The notes: a model not told the origin generated them from the sequence alone. DNA of 64,000 bases from Planctomycetota bacterium (GCA_020631815.1 JACKGW010000002.1:256268-320267); one strand, 5' to 3'; counted from the first letter of the stretch, positions 44,201-56,841 are shown. Numbers and translations: made by a program.

Positions 44201-44410
44201 GCCGTGGACATGGGCTTGCCGGACGGGGACGGCGCGACGCTTCCCGCCCGCTTGCGGGATGCCGGCATCGATCTCGAAGGCCTGGAGCTGGGCGCGCTGA
44301 CCGGGGAAGCCGGCGATGCCGTCGCGCGACGCGTGCAGGCGGCCGGGTTCGCCCACCATTTGGTGAAGCCGGTGGACCCCGACCGCCTGCGCACCTTCTG
44401 TTGCCCGTGA
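41219..44410 (+). CDS. LOV-domain hybrid sensor histidine kinase
   Basis: 1063-aa soluble hybrid kinase. Order: two PAS-like domains (about 1-250), a GAF-like domain (about 250-410), a LOV domain (about 415-520) with the photoactive motif GRNCRFLQGPETD (Cys466) and NYRKDGSPFWNEVSI, HisKA with H565 (ISHELRTPLG), HATPase (N-box NLVGNAIKF, G1 DTGLGMT, G2 GTGLGLSIC), and two receivers (D870 in LVLDIQMPG; D997 in VAVDMGLPD). The LOV cysteine that forms the flavin adduct is intact, so blue-light sensing is predicted. GTG 41219 was chosen for the AGGGAGGG 6 bp upstream; GTG 41192 and ATG 41228 are alternatives. No output domain. Confidence 0.9.
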   Translation: MEHMRWTLPLLAAIDRLVGCFDEEARLLWLNDGGLRLLAREPVRERDLTLGDVLHPTEQGRWADAIQPAYMAEGRWSGRLCLQDRFGAPCPVDALVVRVDSTSVKWAIVASDLASNESAAERARERDRLLQALLGGLFALAAVCLPDGTIVEATHGSENESALVDTPLHLAAWWQHDPDVQEEVRRAVHSAASGKAMRFEATATLGDGRIVPLELAVTPLQAADGAVTHLVTSGLDLSDRIRFERRLAASQAASRAVAKARTLDQGVQGTLDAIVNVLGWDVAEWWVVGDGGSALERKHARLTSRLRRSAAWTDESDRVRFAQGEGLPGLAWAQGKAVWRVEDDPQAPPLGREAEAREAGLASSVAIPVHLADGGLGVLSLFARETWPVDPLLAGMLESLGLDLASLSVRQSQRVTIALRDRALDTVRLGILLCDANAPDLPIVFANHAFEEITRYPLQEVLGRNCRFLQGPETDPKAVDTLRAAIDAEQPARVVLRNYRKDGSPFWNEVSIAPVRGEDQIVTHFVGSMSDVSTRVETEQLLAQAREAAEAASRSKSHFVAAISHELRTPLGALLGFADVLLNEVADPRVRQLVEAMRRNGAHLTALVNDLLDIAGMEAGRLTLHREPVAVLSVLEDVRSLSLPKAIEKGLDLSFEFATRLPETVIADATRLRQIVLNLVGNAIKFTSVGKVTVHVACQGERRPRLALEVRDTGLGMTPAQQARLFQPFSRVHESATHRFPGTGLGLSICKHLVERMGGSIDVESTLGQGSAFRVDLPLEVPASAAWIDADRALVTLRTAGASASQPLPRLPAASRILLADDQPDIRAYLADLLAQAGADVETFDSGVGAIERVLEVQGSDETFDALVLDIQMPGRDGIEVLQHLHGAGDYTSAIAISAGAMAEERSRCLEAGFLRFFAKPLDAHRFLESVASVMGRRSRARSETVRSVLVVEDDPDAARSLALLIERWGCEVRIAESLREAVMMVRARRPQVIAVDMGLPDGDGATLPARLRDAGIDLEGLELGALTGEAGDAVARRVQAAGFAHHLVKPVDPDRLRTFCCP

Positions 44411-44422
44411 GCCGGGCGTTCG

Positions 44423-44590
44423 CTACGTGAGGTTGACACGTCGGCCGCGGATCAAGCTGATCACGAACAGCACGAGGAAGACGAAGAACAGCACCTTCGC
44501 GATGGCGTAGGCCGTGCCGCCGACAAGGCCGAAGCCAAGCGCGCCGGCGATCAAGGCGATGACGAGGAAGACGAGCGACCAGCCCAACAT
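44423..44590 (-). CDS. DUF1328 (YtjA-like) small membrane protein
   Basis: 55 aa, almost entirely two membrane helices: [21 protein letters not shown] and [20 protein letters not shown], ending RGRR. This is the DUF1328 family consensus, small proteins often induced with other envelope-stress genes. It converges on the LOV kinase (12 bp between stops). Preceded by a sigma-54-like element (44672-44686) and two palindromes (44700-44734). Confidence 0.9.
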   Translation of the reverse strand: MLGWSLVFLVIALIAGALGFGLVGGTAYAIAKVLFFVFLVLFVISLIRGRRVNLT

Positions 44591-44671
44591 GGGAGTTCTC
44601 CAGGGGAATGGGGCCGTTGGCGAGAGCGGGGAGGCTTCCCCGGAGCCGCTGGCCGGTTCGATGTGCCTAGC

Positions 44672-44686
44672 GCACGGGCCATGCCA
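44672..44686 (-). promoter_or_regulatory. Sigma-54-like promoter of DUF1328 gene
   Basis: TGGCATGGCCCGTGC on the minus strand; GG and GC exactly spaced, with mismatches at C6 and T12. Predicted transcription start about 44660, 70 nt before the ATG. Confidence 0.5.
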
Positions 44687-44699
44687 GTAGTGCAAGCGT

Positions 44700-44734
44700 G
44701 TGCCCTGGAGACACTCCAGGTGTCCCCTGTGGTC
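44700..44734. promoter_or_regulatory. Activator-site pair upstream of DUF1328 gene
   Basis: GTGCCCTGGAGACAC (44700-44714) and GTGTCCCCTGTGGTC (44720-44734, good left half), 20 bp apart. Near edges are 14 and 34 bp from the -24 GG. They lie just upstream of the kinase-regulator pair as well. Confidence 0.45.
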
Positions 44735-44764
44735 AATCGCCCACGCCGCCCGTAGCCTTCTCGC

Positions 44765-45460
44765 GTGACGTCCCCCACTTCATCTGCTCCCGCCGTTGCT
44801 TCCGATCGTGTCGTCCTCGCGGCGCTGCTGCACCGACTGGGCTCGCCACTCGGCGCACTCGTCAACTACGTGCACTTGGCGGACGACGGACGGCACACCG
44901 ATCCGCTCCTGCGCGATGCATGGGCGGGAATCCACAGCGCGATCAAGGACCTGCGCACGGCGCTCGAGGGTGGGCGGCGCTGGCTGAACGCCTGCGACGT
45001 CGAACCCTCCGCGAGGAAGCCGTTGGGCGACCTCGTCGCCGCGGCTGCGTCTCGGGTACCGCAGGTCACCGTTCGGCCCTCCTTGCAGACGCCGGCCACG
45101 ATGCTCGTGCCCGCGGCCATCGAAGACGTCCTGGCCGAGCTGCTGGCCAACGCCTGCCAGTCAGGCGGAGCCACGGCGGTCGACGTCACGGTGGCGCCCG
45201 AGGCGACGGGCAACAAGCTGCGGCTCGTTGTCGAAGACGACGGTCGGGGCTGGCCCGGAGACGCTCGCGAGCGCGCCTTCGAGCCGTTCCGTCGCCTGGC
45301 CGCGGGCGGCGAAGCCCAGTCTCCCGGGGCGGGCTGCGGGCTCGCGATCGTGGCCTTGACGGCCGCGCACCTGGGGGGAGAAGCGTGGGGCGAGACGAGG
45401 TCTGACGAGACGGGGGCCCAGGGGGGCGCTCGCGTCATCGTCACCTTCACGGTCGCCTGA
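44765..45460 (+). CDS. Sensorless histidine kinase
   Basis: 231-aa soluble kinase with no sensor or membrane part. The H-box is atypical: [19 protein letters not shown] with H23. The HATPase domain has N-box [13 protein letters not shown]1 EDDGRGWP and G2 [14 protein letters not shown] start at 44765. It is followed 50 bp later by an NtrC-type regulator, its likely partner. Such minimal kinases are usually driven by a separate protein; the neighbouring hybrid kinases or the cNMP protein could provide that input (inference). Confidence 0.82.
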   Translation: MTSPTSSAPAVASDRVVLAALLHRLGSPLGALVNYVHLADDGRHTDPLLRDAWAGIHSAIKDLRTALEGGRRWLNACDVEPSARKPLGDLVAAAASRVPQVTVRPSLQTPATMLVPAAIEDVLAELLANACQSGGATAVDVTVAPEATGNKLRLVVEDDGRGWPGDARERAFEPFRRLAAGGEAQSPGAGCGLAIVALTAAHLGGEAWGETRSDETGAQGGARVIVTFTVA

Positions 45461-45463
45461 ACC

Positions 45464-45478
45464 GTTTCCTGGGGAGAC
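45464..45478. promoter_or_regulatory. Activator-site palindrome at the NtrC-type gene
   Basis: GTTTCCTGGGGAGAC, full match to GTnTCC-N3-GGAnAC and part of a longer 19-bp dyad (45462-45480). Only 3 bp from the -24 GG of the adjacent element, a position that could suit autorepression. Confidence 0.5.
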
Positions 45479-45480
45479 GG

Positions 45481-45496
45481 TGGCACGCGGTTCGCA
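45481..45496 (+). promoter_or_regulatory. Sigma-54-like promoter directly before the NtrC-type gene
   Basis: TGGCACGCGGTTCGCA: perfect TGGCACG, GC correctly spaced, one mismatch in TTGC. The predicted transcription start (about 45507) is only 4 nt before the ATG at 45511, so the transcript would be nearly leaderless; a caution. Confidence 0.45.
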
Positions 45497-45510
45497 ACGG
45501 AAGTCCCCCC

Positions 45511-46983
<1,473 letters not shown>

Positions 46984-47578
46984 CGGCGGCCCCAGCGCAG
47001 CGGACGGGGCGCCGCAACGCGCCCCGCCGCACGGCGACCCGGATGCGGACGCTGCGCGATGCGGCGCAGCCAGGCCACGATGTCGTCGCCGCTCCCCGCC
47101 GCGTTGCACTGCAGCACCCGGCCCTGACGCAGGTACTCGATGAACGTCGAGGGGTAGGCCTGCTCGAGATGCGTGGCGGCCCAGTCGTCGACGAAGTACC
47201 AGTCGTGGCGCGTGTCGATGTAGCGACCGCGGTGGATCGGGTCGAACACCGGGCGGACGTTCTGGCGGAACCAGTCGCTGTCGCGCAGCGTGCCGCCGCA
47301 GAGCTGGAGCACCGTGTCCATCAGGTCTTCACCCGGACGCTGCGAGGCGATCAGCCGGCCGATCGACACGGCATCGCTGACGCAGACGAGGCGGTCGAAG
47401 CCCGCGGACCGCACGAGGCGCTCGAAGCGCCCGTCGGCGAGGGCGCGCTTGGCGGCGCCGAAGGTCTCGTGGACGAGGGTCCCGTCGATGTCGAAGTAGA
47501 GGACCCGCTCGCGGGGGGCGTCGGGGACGCGCATGGGAAGACTCCAGGGGCCGCCTGATCGGCCCGGGCACCCCGATC

Positions 47579-47593
47579 GCAAGGGGCGTACCG
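47579..47593 (-). promoter_or_regulatory. Sigma-54-like promoter of the HAD gene
   Basis: CGGTACGCCCCTTGC on the minus strand: GG, ACG and TTGC match. Predicted start about 47567, 33 nt before the ATG. Confidence 0.55.
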
Positions 47594-47614
47594 CGGCCCG
47601 TGGACGGGCTGGGT

Positions 47615-47650
47615 GGGCGAAAAGGACACGCCTGCGGGTCGCTGGGACAC
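47615..47650. promoter_or_regulatory. Shared activator-site pair of divergent sigma-54 promoters
   Basis: Two right half-sites GGACAC (47624-47629, 47645-47650) exactly 21 bp apart. The two 15-bp frames are placed symmetrically: 22 and 43 bp from the -24 GG of each flanking promoter. Left halves are degenerate. Confidence 0.5.
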
Positions 47651-47671
47651 GCGCGCGTGGGCCCCGGCGTC

Positions 47672-47687
47672 TGGCAAGACAGTTGCT
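47672..47687 (+). promoter_or_regulatory. Sigma-54 promoter of the PAS-like/hybrid kinase unit
   Basis: TGGCAAGACAGTTGCT matches TGGCACG-N4-TTGCW at every conserved position but one. Predicted start about 47698, 34 nt before the ATG at 47732. Confidence 0.65.
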
Positions 47688-47731
47688 GTCGAGCGCAAAG
47701 GGAGAGGGGAAGCCCTCCAACCCGGTCTGCC

Positions 47732-48154
47732 ATGCATCGAAACCCACCCACCGACCCCATCACCCGGTTCCAAGGCGGCTCGCAGCACGTGGACGACACC
47801 CCCACCCCCCCGGGCTCGCGTGACGCCTCCGGCTCCATGGCCCGCCTCATCGTGGATGTGGACGGCCAGATCGTGGACGCCGATGTCGGCGCCACGCGCC
47901 TGCTCGACGCGCCCCGCAACGACCTCCGGGGCACCTCACTCGGCGACTGGCTGGTGCACCACGAGACGCGCATGCGAACGGTGCTGCAGCGCGTAGGGCG
48001 CCACCTCTCCCAGACGCCGGCTCCGGCGCGATCGACAGGGGCCTGGTCCACGCTCGAGGTCCGTAGCGCCCGCGGCCGCGGTCGCCGGTGCATCATCCAC
48101 CTCGCGGCGCGCGACGATGGGCTCCTCGAGCTCTCCCTGGCGCCGATGCCGTGA
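47732..48154 (+). CDS. Small PAS-like protein
   Basis: 140 aa. Residues about 36-100 have a weak PAS look (LIVDVDGQIVDADVGATRLLD ... LRGTSLGDWL). The rest is Arg-rich beta. The stop overlaps a possible GTG start of the following hybrid kinase (GTGA), so the two are a unit. ATG 47732 is the first good start after the sigma-54 element; later starts (GTG 47789, ATG 47838) are possible. Possible signalling partner of the kinase. Confidence 0.55.
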   Translation: MHRNPPTDPITRFQGGSQHVDDTPTPPGSRDASGSMARLIVDVDGQIVDADVGATRLLDAPRNDLRGTSLGDWLVHHETRMRTVLQRVGRHLSQTPAPARSTGAWSTLEVRSARGRGRRCIIHLAARDDGLLELSLAPMP

Positions 48155-48165
48155 CCGGGAGTGCC

Positions 48166-50793
<2,628 letters not shown>

Positions 50794-50803
50794 CACCCCC
50801 ACC

Positions 50804-50839
50804 GTATCCCCAGGATACGCCTGCGTGTCCTGGGGAGAC
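50804..50839. promoter_or_regulatory. Activator-site pair upstream of the cNMP gene
   Basis: GTATCCCCAGGATAC (50804-50818) and GTGTCCTGGGGAGAC (50825-50839), both full matches to GTnTCC-N3-GGAnAC, 21 bp apart start to start. Near edges are 54 and 33 bp from the -24 GG. The clearest pair in the window. No T-run follows, so these are not terminators. Confidence 0.65.
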
Positions 50840-50871
50840 GCCCGCTCGTACGACCTCCAGCCCGGAGGTCA

Positions 50872-50887
50872 GGGCACGCATCGTGCA
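50872..50887 (+). promoter_or_regulatory. Sigma-54 promoter of the twin cNMP-domain gene
   Basis: GGGCACGCATCGTGCA: GGCACG-N4-xTGCA, mismatches only at positions 1 and 12. Predicted start about 50898, 13 nt before the ATG, with GGGGAG in between. Confidence 0.65.
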
Positions 50888-50910
50888 GGCCGACTCTTCC
50901 GGGGAGCGGC

Positions 50911-51972
50911 ATGTCCCAGATCACCCATGGCCCCCAGCTTCTGCAGCGACTGCGCGTCGTTGCGCCCTGGCTCGCTGCCGACCTTCCGGCAGACGAGGGG
51001 GTCCACCTGCTCACGGGAATCGAGGCGGAGATCGTCCCGCCCGAGTCGGTGCTCCTGAAGCAGGGGCAGACCGCGGACCACGCGCTGCTCGTGATCGACG
51101 GCGAGCTGCAGGTCACAGAGTGGAGCGGTGTGAACGCGCTGGAGACGCGGGTGCGGGGCCCGGGCAGCGCCGTGGGCCTGGAGGCATTGTTCGTGCCCGG
51201 ACCCTCGCCGCGCAGCGTGCAGACGCGGGCGCGCGCCATCGTCGTTCGTCTCGAGCCCGAGCTCTACCTGGGCGCGCTCACCCGCAGCCTGCTCCTCGGA
51301 GGCCGTCTGGCGGCGAGGGCCGCGCGGCAGCTCACGCGCCGGCTTCGTGCCATGACCGAGGAGCTCGCGCTACGCGCTTGCTCGCCCAACCCGGAACCCC
51401 CGCCGCCCGAGGACACGCCCGTGCCCGGCGTGATGGCCCCCCACGAGTCGATCCACGGCACGTGGCGCGCAGATCGTCACCTGCTGCTGGCGACGTTCGA
51501 CGAGATGGGGCTCTTCCGTCGCGTGGGACGCGGGCGTCCGGAGCTGGCCGAGGCGCTCCGCGCCGACTTGGAGACGGTGCCGTGGCGGTTCGAGCTGCAC
51601 GCACGCCTGCACGACGAGGTGCTGCAGCCGCAGGGCGCCGCCCCGGGCGCGCTGCACGTCGTGCTGGCAGGCACGGCGCGCCGTGAGGTCCACTGCGACG
51701 GCGCCGACGGCACGATCTCGCTGAAGGCCCTGCACCCGGGCGACATCTTCGGACAGACCGCGCTCTGCGACGGCCAGGGTGCCGCTGCCGAGGTGCGCGC
51801 GCTCGGCGCGTGCGCCGTGGCGTCTCTCCACCCCGAGGGTGGGATCCGGCTGCTGGAGCAGGCCGAGCACGGCCTGTCCAGCGCCGTTCGACTCACCGAC
51901 TGGATGGCCAGTCAGGTCGCCGCCGACCTCGCGTTCGTCCGCGAGGAGTGGAAGCAGGGCGCGGCACCCTAG
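50911..51972 (+). CDS. Twin cyclic-nucleotide-binding-domain protein
   Basis: 353 aa with two cNMP-binding-like beta-rolls (about residues 20-140 and 190-320). The first has VLLKQGQTADHALLVIDGELQV and AVGLEALFVPGPSPRSVQTRARA; the second has LHVVLAGTARREV and LHPGDIFGQTALCDGQGAAAEVRA. There is no HTH, so it is not a CRP-type regulator, and no membrane part or enzyme domain. The phosphate-binding RxA/S motifs are degenerate (FGQTALCDG ... AAAEVRA). It may be an adaptor for the adjacent kinases. GGGGAG precedes the ATG. Confidence 0.82.
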   Translation: MSQITHGPQLLQRLRVVAPWLAADLPADEGVHLLTGIEAEIVPPESVLLKQGQTADHALLVIDGELQVTEWSGVNALETRVRGPGSAVGLEALFVPGPSPRSVQTRARAIVVRLEPELYLGALTRSLLLGGRLAARAARQLTRRLRAMTEELALRACSPNPEPPPPEDTPVPGVMAPHESIHGTWRADRHLLLATFDEMGLFRRVGRGRPELAEALRADLETVPWRFELHARLHDEVLQPQGAAPGALHVVLAGTARREVHCDGADGTISLKALHPGDIFGQTALCDGQGAAAEVRALGACAVASLHPEGGIRLLEQAEHGLSSAVRLTDWMASQVAADLAFVREEWKQGAAP

Positions 51973-51987
51973 CCTTGGTCAGCCGGG

Positions 51988-54900
51988 CTAGCTGCAGCCG
52001 GACGTTGCCCCGCAGGTGTCGCACTTGGTGCACGTGCCGTTGCGCACCATGGTGAAGCTGCCGCAGTCGCCGCAGGCATCGCCCGTGTAGCCCTGCAGGC
52101 GGGCCTTCTCGACCATGGACAGCGCGGCGGGACGCTTGCGCGTGGAGAAGCGCGGCGTACTCAACGGTGAGGCATCGATGGGCGCCACGACCGGTGCTGC
52201 CGACGCCATCGGGGTCGTCGCCATCGGGGTCGTCGCCACGACGCGCTGCAAGCCCACGCTGGGCGGATGGACCGCCTTGGGGGCGAACACGCCGCCGCGC
52301 TCGCGCACCGCACCGCCGTTCGCCGGCGCGATCGGCACCTCGACGCGACGCTCCGAGATGACCTCTTCGCCGCGGAACTCGGGCTCGGGATCGGCACGGA
52401 CGGCGTCGGGCTCGAGGTCCTCGCTGTCGACGTGGGCCAGGTCCTTGCGGTCCAGGTACGTGACGGCGAGCTCGCGGAAGACGTAGTCGATGATGGAGGT
52501 GCTGCTCTTGATGCGGTCGTTGCCCGAGACGATGCCGTTGGGCTCGAAACGGGTGAACGTGTAGGCCTCGACGAACTCCTCCAGCGGCACGCCGTACTGG
52601 AGGCCCAGCGAGACGGCGATGGCGAAGCAGTTCATGAGGCTGCGGAAGGCGGCGCCCTCCTTGTGCATGTCGACGAAGATCTCGCCGAGCGAGCCGTCGT
52701 CGTACTCGCCTGTACGCAAGTACACCTTGTGCTGGCCGATCATGGCCTTCTGGGTGTAGCCGCCACGACGCTGGGGCAGACGACGGCGCTTGGCGAGGTA
52801 GCGGTAGACGACCCGCTCCATCACTTCACGGGCAGCAACGACTTCCTTGGCAGCCTCAGTAGCCGCAGCCGCGGGGACCGCAGCCACCGAAGTAGGGTCC
52901 TCGTCCGCCTCGGCCGAGAGCGCCCCCTCCAGCCCGCTGCTCGCCGTGGCGAGCGGCTGGCTGAGCTTGCTGCCGTCGCGGTACAGCGCCATGGCCTTGA
53001 TCATGAGGCGCCAGGACAGGCGGTAGGCCTCCTGTACCTCCTCGACGCTGGCCTCGTGGGGCATGTTGATGGTCTTGCTGATGGCGCCCGAGATGAACGG
53101 CTGGGCCGCCGCCATCTGGCGGATGTGGCCTTCGAACGAGATGAAGCGCTTGCCCTTGCGACCGCAGCGGTTGGCGCAGTCGAACACGGGCAGGTGCTTG
53201 TCCTCGAGGTGAGGCGCCCCTTCGATCGTCATCGTGCCGCAGATGTGGTCGTTGGCCGTGCGGATCTGCGCCTCGTCGAAACCCAGGTGGTCGAGGAGGT
53301 CGAAGGACGGGTCTTCGTAGACGGCCTTGGCGAGGCCGAGCTCGTGCTCGAGGGCCTCGTCCCCCACGCCCCAGCGGTTGAGCACGAAGCTGATGTCGAA
53401 CGCCGAGCGCATCTGGCCCTCGAGGCGATCGACCGTGGCCTGGCTCAGGCCCTTGACGCGCAACGACACGTCGTTGACGTGCGGAGCGCCGCGCAGCGAG
53501 CCCGTGCCCTTGACATAGGCGACGATGTCCTCGATCTGCTGCGGCCCGTAGCCCAGGTTGGCCAGCGCGATGGGCACCGCGCGGTTGATGATGCGGAAGT
53601 AGCCGCCGCCGGCCAGCTTCTTGAACTTGACCAGGGCGAAGTCCGGCTCGATGCCCGTGGTGTCGCAGTCCATGACCAGGCCGATCGTGCCCGTGGGGGC
53701 CAGGACCGTGACCTGGGCGTTGCGGTAGCCGTGGGTCTCACCGAGCGACAGGGCCGCGTCCCACGAGGAGCGGGCCGCGTCGAGCAGATACGTCGGGCAG
53801 ATGTCGGCGTCGATGCCGCACGGCGTCACCGTGAGGTCCTCGTAGTCCTCGCTGGGCGCGCCGTAGGCCGCACGACGGTGGTTGCGGATGACGCGGAGCA
53901 TGTGCTCCTTGTTGCGCTCGTAGCCCGGGAACGCGCCCAGGCCTTCGGCCATCTCGGCCGACGTCGCGTACGACGTGCCGCAGAGGATCGCCGTGAGCGC
54001 GCCGGTCCACGCCCGGCCCTCGTCGCTGTCGTAGGGGATGCCGAGGCGCATGAGCAGCGCGCCGAGGTTGGCGTAGCCCAGGCCGAGCGTGCGGAACTCG
54101 TAGGAGAGCTTGGCGATGGCCTTGCTGGGGAACTGGGCCATCAGGACCGAGATCTCGAGCACCATCGTCCAGAGACGCGCCGCGTGGCGGAAGCCCTCGA
54201 CGTCGAACGAGCCCGTGGCGTCATCGAAGAACCGGCACAGGTTGAGGCTGGCCAGGTTGCACGCCGTGTCGTCGAGGAACATGTACTCCGAGCAGGGGTT
54301 GCTCGCGTTGATGCGACCGTCGGTCGGGCACGTGTGCCACTCGTTGATGGTCGTGTCGTACTGCACGCCCGGGTCGGCGCAGGCCCACGCGCTGTAGGAG
54401 ATGCGATCCCACAGCTCGCGCGCGGGCAGGGTCTTGGCGACCGCGCCGTCGGTGCGGCGCAGCAGGCGCCAGGGCTGGTCGCGGTCCACCGCGTCCATGA
54501 AGTCGTTGGACAGGCGCACCGAGTTGTTGGAGTTCTGGCCAGAGACCGTGAGGTAGCTCTCGCTGTCCCAGTCGGTGCTGTAGGTCGGGATCTCGATGCC
54601 GGTGATGCCCTGGCGGGCCAGCGCGATGCAGCGCTCGACGTAGTTCATCGGGATCAGGTGGTCGCGGGCGTCGCGCACCGCGTCGCGCAGGCGGGTGTTC
54701 TTGCGCAGCTCGAAGCGGGTGCCGGCGTCCGGCCACTCGTTGCAGGCGGCGAAGACCGCATTGAGGTAGCGCTCGAGGGTGCGGGAGCCGGCCACGAGGG
54801 CCGCGACCTTCTGCTCCTCGTGGACCTTCCAGTCGACGAAGGCCTCGATGTCGGGGTGGTCCACGTCGAGGCAGACCATCTTGGCGGCCCGGCGGGTGGT

Positions 54901-55632
54901 GCCGCCCGACTTGATCGCGCCGGCGGCCCGGTCGCCGATCTTGAGGAACGACATGAGGCCGCTGGAGCGGCCGCCGCCCGACAGGGGCTCGCCCTCGCCG
55001 CGCAGGCGGCTGAAGTTGCTGCCGGTGCCGCTGCCGTACTTGAACAGCCGGGCCTCGCGGACCCAGAGGTCCATGATGCCGTTCTCACCCACCAGGTCGT
55101 CGCCGACGCTCTGGATGAAGCAGGCGTGGGGCTGGGGACGCTCGTAGGCCGAGGCGCTCTTCTTGAGGCGGCCCGACTCGGGGTCCACGAAGTAGTGGCC
55201 CTGGGGCGGCCCGTCGATGCCGTAGGCCCAGTGCAGGCCCGTGTTGAACCACTGGGGGCTGTTGGGCGCGCAGACCTGGTCGGCGAGCATGCGGCAGAGC
55301 TCGTCCTGGAAGGCCTGGGCGTCGTCCTCGGTCTCGAAGTAGCCGTGCTGACGACCCCAGTGGGTCCAGCAGCCGGCCAGGCGGTGGAAGACCTGGCGGG
55401 CGTCGCGCTCGCCGCCGAGGCTGCCGTCTTCTTGGGGGACGCCCGCGCGGCGGAAGTACTTCTGGGCCAGCACGTCGGTGGCCACCGAGGACCACGTGCT
55501 GGGGACGACGACGTCCTCCAGGTGGAAGACGACCGTGCCGTCGGGGTTGCGGATCTCGGAAGTCCGCTTCTCCCAGGTGATCCCCTCGTAGGGGTCCCGA
55601 CCTGCCTGCGTAAACCGACGCTCGACCTTCAT
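51988..55632 (-). CDS. nrdJ: Class II (B12-dependent) ribonucleotide reductase
   Basis: 1214-aa adenosylcobalamin-dependent reductase making dNTPs from NTPs or NDPs. N-terminal [12 protein letters not shown] and [15 protein letters not shown]; substrate/radical core with [42 protein letters not shown] and [21 protein letters not shown]; late [59 protein letters not shown]; and a C-terminal zinc-ribbon tail (CGDC ... CTKCDTCG). An Ala/Pro linker separates core and tail. ATG 55632 was chosen. Divergent from dCTP deaminase. Confidence 0.95.
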   Translation of the reverse strand: MKVERRFTQAGRDPYEGITWEKRTSEIRNPDGTVVFHLEDVVVPSTWSSVATDVLAQKYFRRAGVPQEDGSLGGERDARQVFHRLAGCWTHWGRQHGYFETEDDAQAFQDELCRMLADQVCAPNSPQWFNTGLHWAYGIDGPPQGHYFVDPESGRLKKSASAYERPQPHACFIQSVGDDLVGENGIMDLWVREARLFKYGSGTGSNFSRLRGEGEPLSGGGRSSGLMSFLKIGDRAAGAIKSGGTTRRAAKMVCLDVDHPDIEAFVDWKVHEEQKVAALVAGSRTLERYLNAVFAACNEWPDAGTRFELRKNTRLRDAVRDARDHLIPMNYVERCIALARQGITGIEIPTYSTDWDSESYLTVSGQNSNNSVRLSNDFMDAVDRDQPWRLLRRTDGAVAKTLPARELWDRISYSAWACADPGVQYDTTINEWHTCPTDGRINASNPCSEYMFLDDTACNLASLNLCRFFDDATGSFDVEGFRHAARLWTMVLEISVLMAQFPSKAIAKLSYEFRTLGLGYANLGALLMRLGIPYDSDEGRAWTGALTAILCGTSYATSAEMAEGLGAFPGYERNKEHMLRVIRNHRRAAYGAPSEDYEDLTVTPCGIDADICPTYLLDAARSSWDAALSLGETHGYRNAQVTVLAPTGTIGLVMDCDTTGIEPDFALVKFKKLAGGGYFRIINRAVPIALANLGYGPQQIEDIVAYVKGTGSLRGAPHVNDVSLRVKGLSQATVDRLEGQMRSAFDISFVLNRWGVGDEALEHELGLAKAVYEDPSFDLLDHLGFDEAQIRTANDHICGTMTIEGAPHLEDKHLPVFDCANRCGRKGKRFISFEGHIRQMAAAQPFISGAISKTINMPHEASVEEVQEAYRLSWRLMIKAMALYRDGSKLSQPLATASSGLEGALSAEADEDPTSVAAVPAAAATEAAKEVVAAREVMERVVYRYLAKRRRLPQRRGGYTQKAMIGQHKVYLRTGEYDDGSLGEIFVDMHKEGAAFRSLMNCFAIAVSLGLQYGVPLEEFVEAYTFTRFEPNGIVSGNDRIKSSTSIIDYVFRELAVTYLDRKDLAHVDSEDLEPDAVRADPEPEFRGEEVISERRVEVPIAPANGGAVRERGGVFAPKAVHPPSVGLQRVVATTPMATTPMASAAPVVAPIDASPLSTPRFSTRKRPAALSMVEKARLQGYTGDACGDCGSFTMVRNGTCTKCDTCGATSGCS

Positions 55633-55884
55633 GACGCCTCGCCCTCCGCTCCCGTTGCCCGATACCTCGCCCGCCCCAACCCCTACAGGTTGTGGTCGCG
55701 AGGCTCCCGCCCACGACATCTCGTACCATGCTCCCCGCCGGGCCTCGCGAAGGAAATCTCCGCGGGCTGCCGATCGGGGGGTCGGACTCTAGACCCGGGG
55801 GGGGACAGGTCGGGCGGTCCCCGGGTGCCCCTACCCTCTGCCGCCGAGCCGGGCGCCGTGCCCGCCCAGGGAAGGACCAGAGCG

Positions 55885-56442
55885 ATGATCTGCAGCGACC
55901 GGTGGATCCGGAAGATGGCCAAGGAGCACGGGATGATCGAGCCCTTCGTGGAGGGCTTGGTCAGCCAGGGCCAGGTCTCCTACGGGCTCAGCAGCTACGG
56001 CTACGACATCCGCGTCGGCCGCCACTTCAAGATCTTCCACAACCTCAACACGACCCTGGTCGACCCCAAGGCCTTCGACCCCCGCTCGTTCGTCGACCAC
56101 CACGGCGACTGCATCATCCCGCCCAACTCGTTCGCCCTGGCGGAGACGGTGGAGCGCTTCCGCATCCCCCGCGACGTGCTGGCCATCTGCGTGGGCAAGA
56201 GCACCTACGCCCGCTGCGGCATGATCGTCAACGTGACGCCGCTGGAGCCGGAGTGGGAGGGGGTCCTGACCCTCGAGATCAGCAACACCACCCCGCTGCC
56301 CGCCAAGGTCTACGCCGGCGAGGGAATCGCCCAGCTGCTGTTCTTCCGCGGCACCGAAATCTGCGAGACCAGCTACCGGGATCGCAAGGGCAAGTACATG
56401 GGTCAGACGGGTCTGACCCTGCCGCTCATCGCGAAAACCTAG
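55885..56442 (+). CDS. dcd: dCTP deaminase
   Basis: 185-aa homotrimeric enzyme converting dCTP to dUTP. N-terminal [18 protein letters not shown], then [15 protein letters not shown] and the signature [53 protein letters not shown], where the Glu in LEPEWEG is catalytic. The length fits the shorter deaminase-only group. ATG 55885 is the first codon. Divergent from nrdJ with 252 bp between starts, so the two dNTP genes may share a control region. Confidence 0.94.
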   Translation: MICSDRWIRKMAKEHGMIEPFVEGLVSQGQVSYGLSSYGYDIRVGRHFKIFHNLNTTLVDPKAFDPRSFVDHHGDCIIPPNSFALAETVERFRIPRDVLAICVGKSTYARCGMIVNVTPLEPEWEGVLTLEISNTTPLPAKVYAGEGIAQLLFFRGTEICETSYRDRKGKYMGQTGLTLPLIAKT

Positions 56443-56576
56443 CGATTTCCAGCGGTTTTCGGCCTTCCGGCTGCAATTGATTCCTTCGGGGCGGTCACCC
56501 CCCCTTGGTACGTTTCCGCGCTAACGGGCCGTAGAAGCCCAAATTCACCATGTCCAACGTCCCCTTGGGAGACCCC

Positions 56577-56819
56577 ATGGCAGCGAGGAAGAAGAAGACC
56601 GCGAAGAAGAAGGCCGCCAAGGCCTCGCGCGGCAAGAAGGTCGCGAACCTCAACGTGGTCGTCGGCTCGAAGGTCAAGGAAGCCATCAAGTCGCACGGCG
56701 TCCGTTGCTCGGGCGAGCTCGTCGAGGCCCTCAACGGCCACGTGCTCGGCATCCTGAGTGGCGCGGTGGCGCGCTGCAAGGCCAACAACCGCGGTACGGT
56801 GCGTCCGCAGGACCTGTAG
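56577..56819 (+). CDS. Bacterial histone-fold protein with lysine-rich N-terminal tail
   Basis: 80 aa. Residues 1-21 are a basic tail (KKKTAKKKAAKASRGKK). Residues 26-80 look like a histone fold: alpha-1 (SKVKEAIKSHG, 31-41), a loop, a long alpha-2 (CSGELVEALNGHVLGILSG onward, 44-69) and the RGTVRPQDL closing motif, parallel to the RKTV/RxxDI loop-2 region of archaeal and Bdellovibrio histones. A full third helix is missing. ATG 56577 has GGGAG at 5 bp; the upstream ATG (56550) is unlikely. Likely DNA-binding and nucleoid-associated. Monocistronic, with a strong terminator. Confidence 0.8.
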   Translation: MAARKKKTAKKKAAKASRGKKVANLNVVVGSKVKEAIKSHGVRCSGELVEALNGHVLGILSGAVARCKANNRGTVRPQDL

Positions 56820-56841
56820 TCCTCCGTCCGAACGCATGGAG

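Noticed and set aside
50804..50839. Terminator after the hybrid kinase
   Set aside because: The palindromes have no following T-run and match the recurring activator motif instead.
55633..55884. Cobalamin riboswitch upstream of nrdJ
   Set aside because: I found no B12-box-like sequence or multi-stem layout in the 252-bp gap.
52267..56442. A 1391-codon open frame on the plus strand opposite nrdJ
   Set aside because: Antisense shadow caused by high GC: its only real part is the last 185 codons (dcd). The rest has no family motif, while the opposite strand encodes nrdJ.
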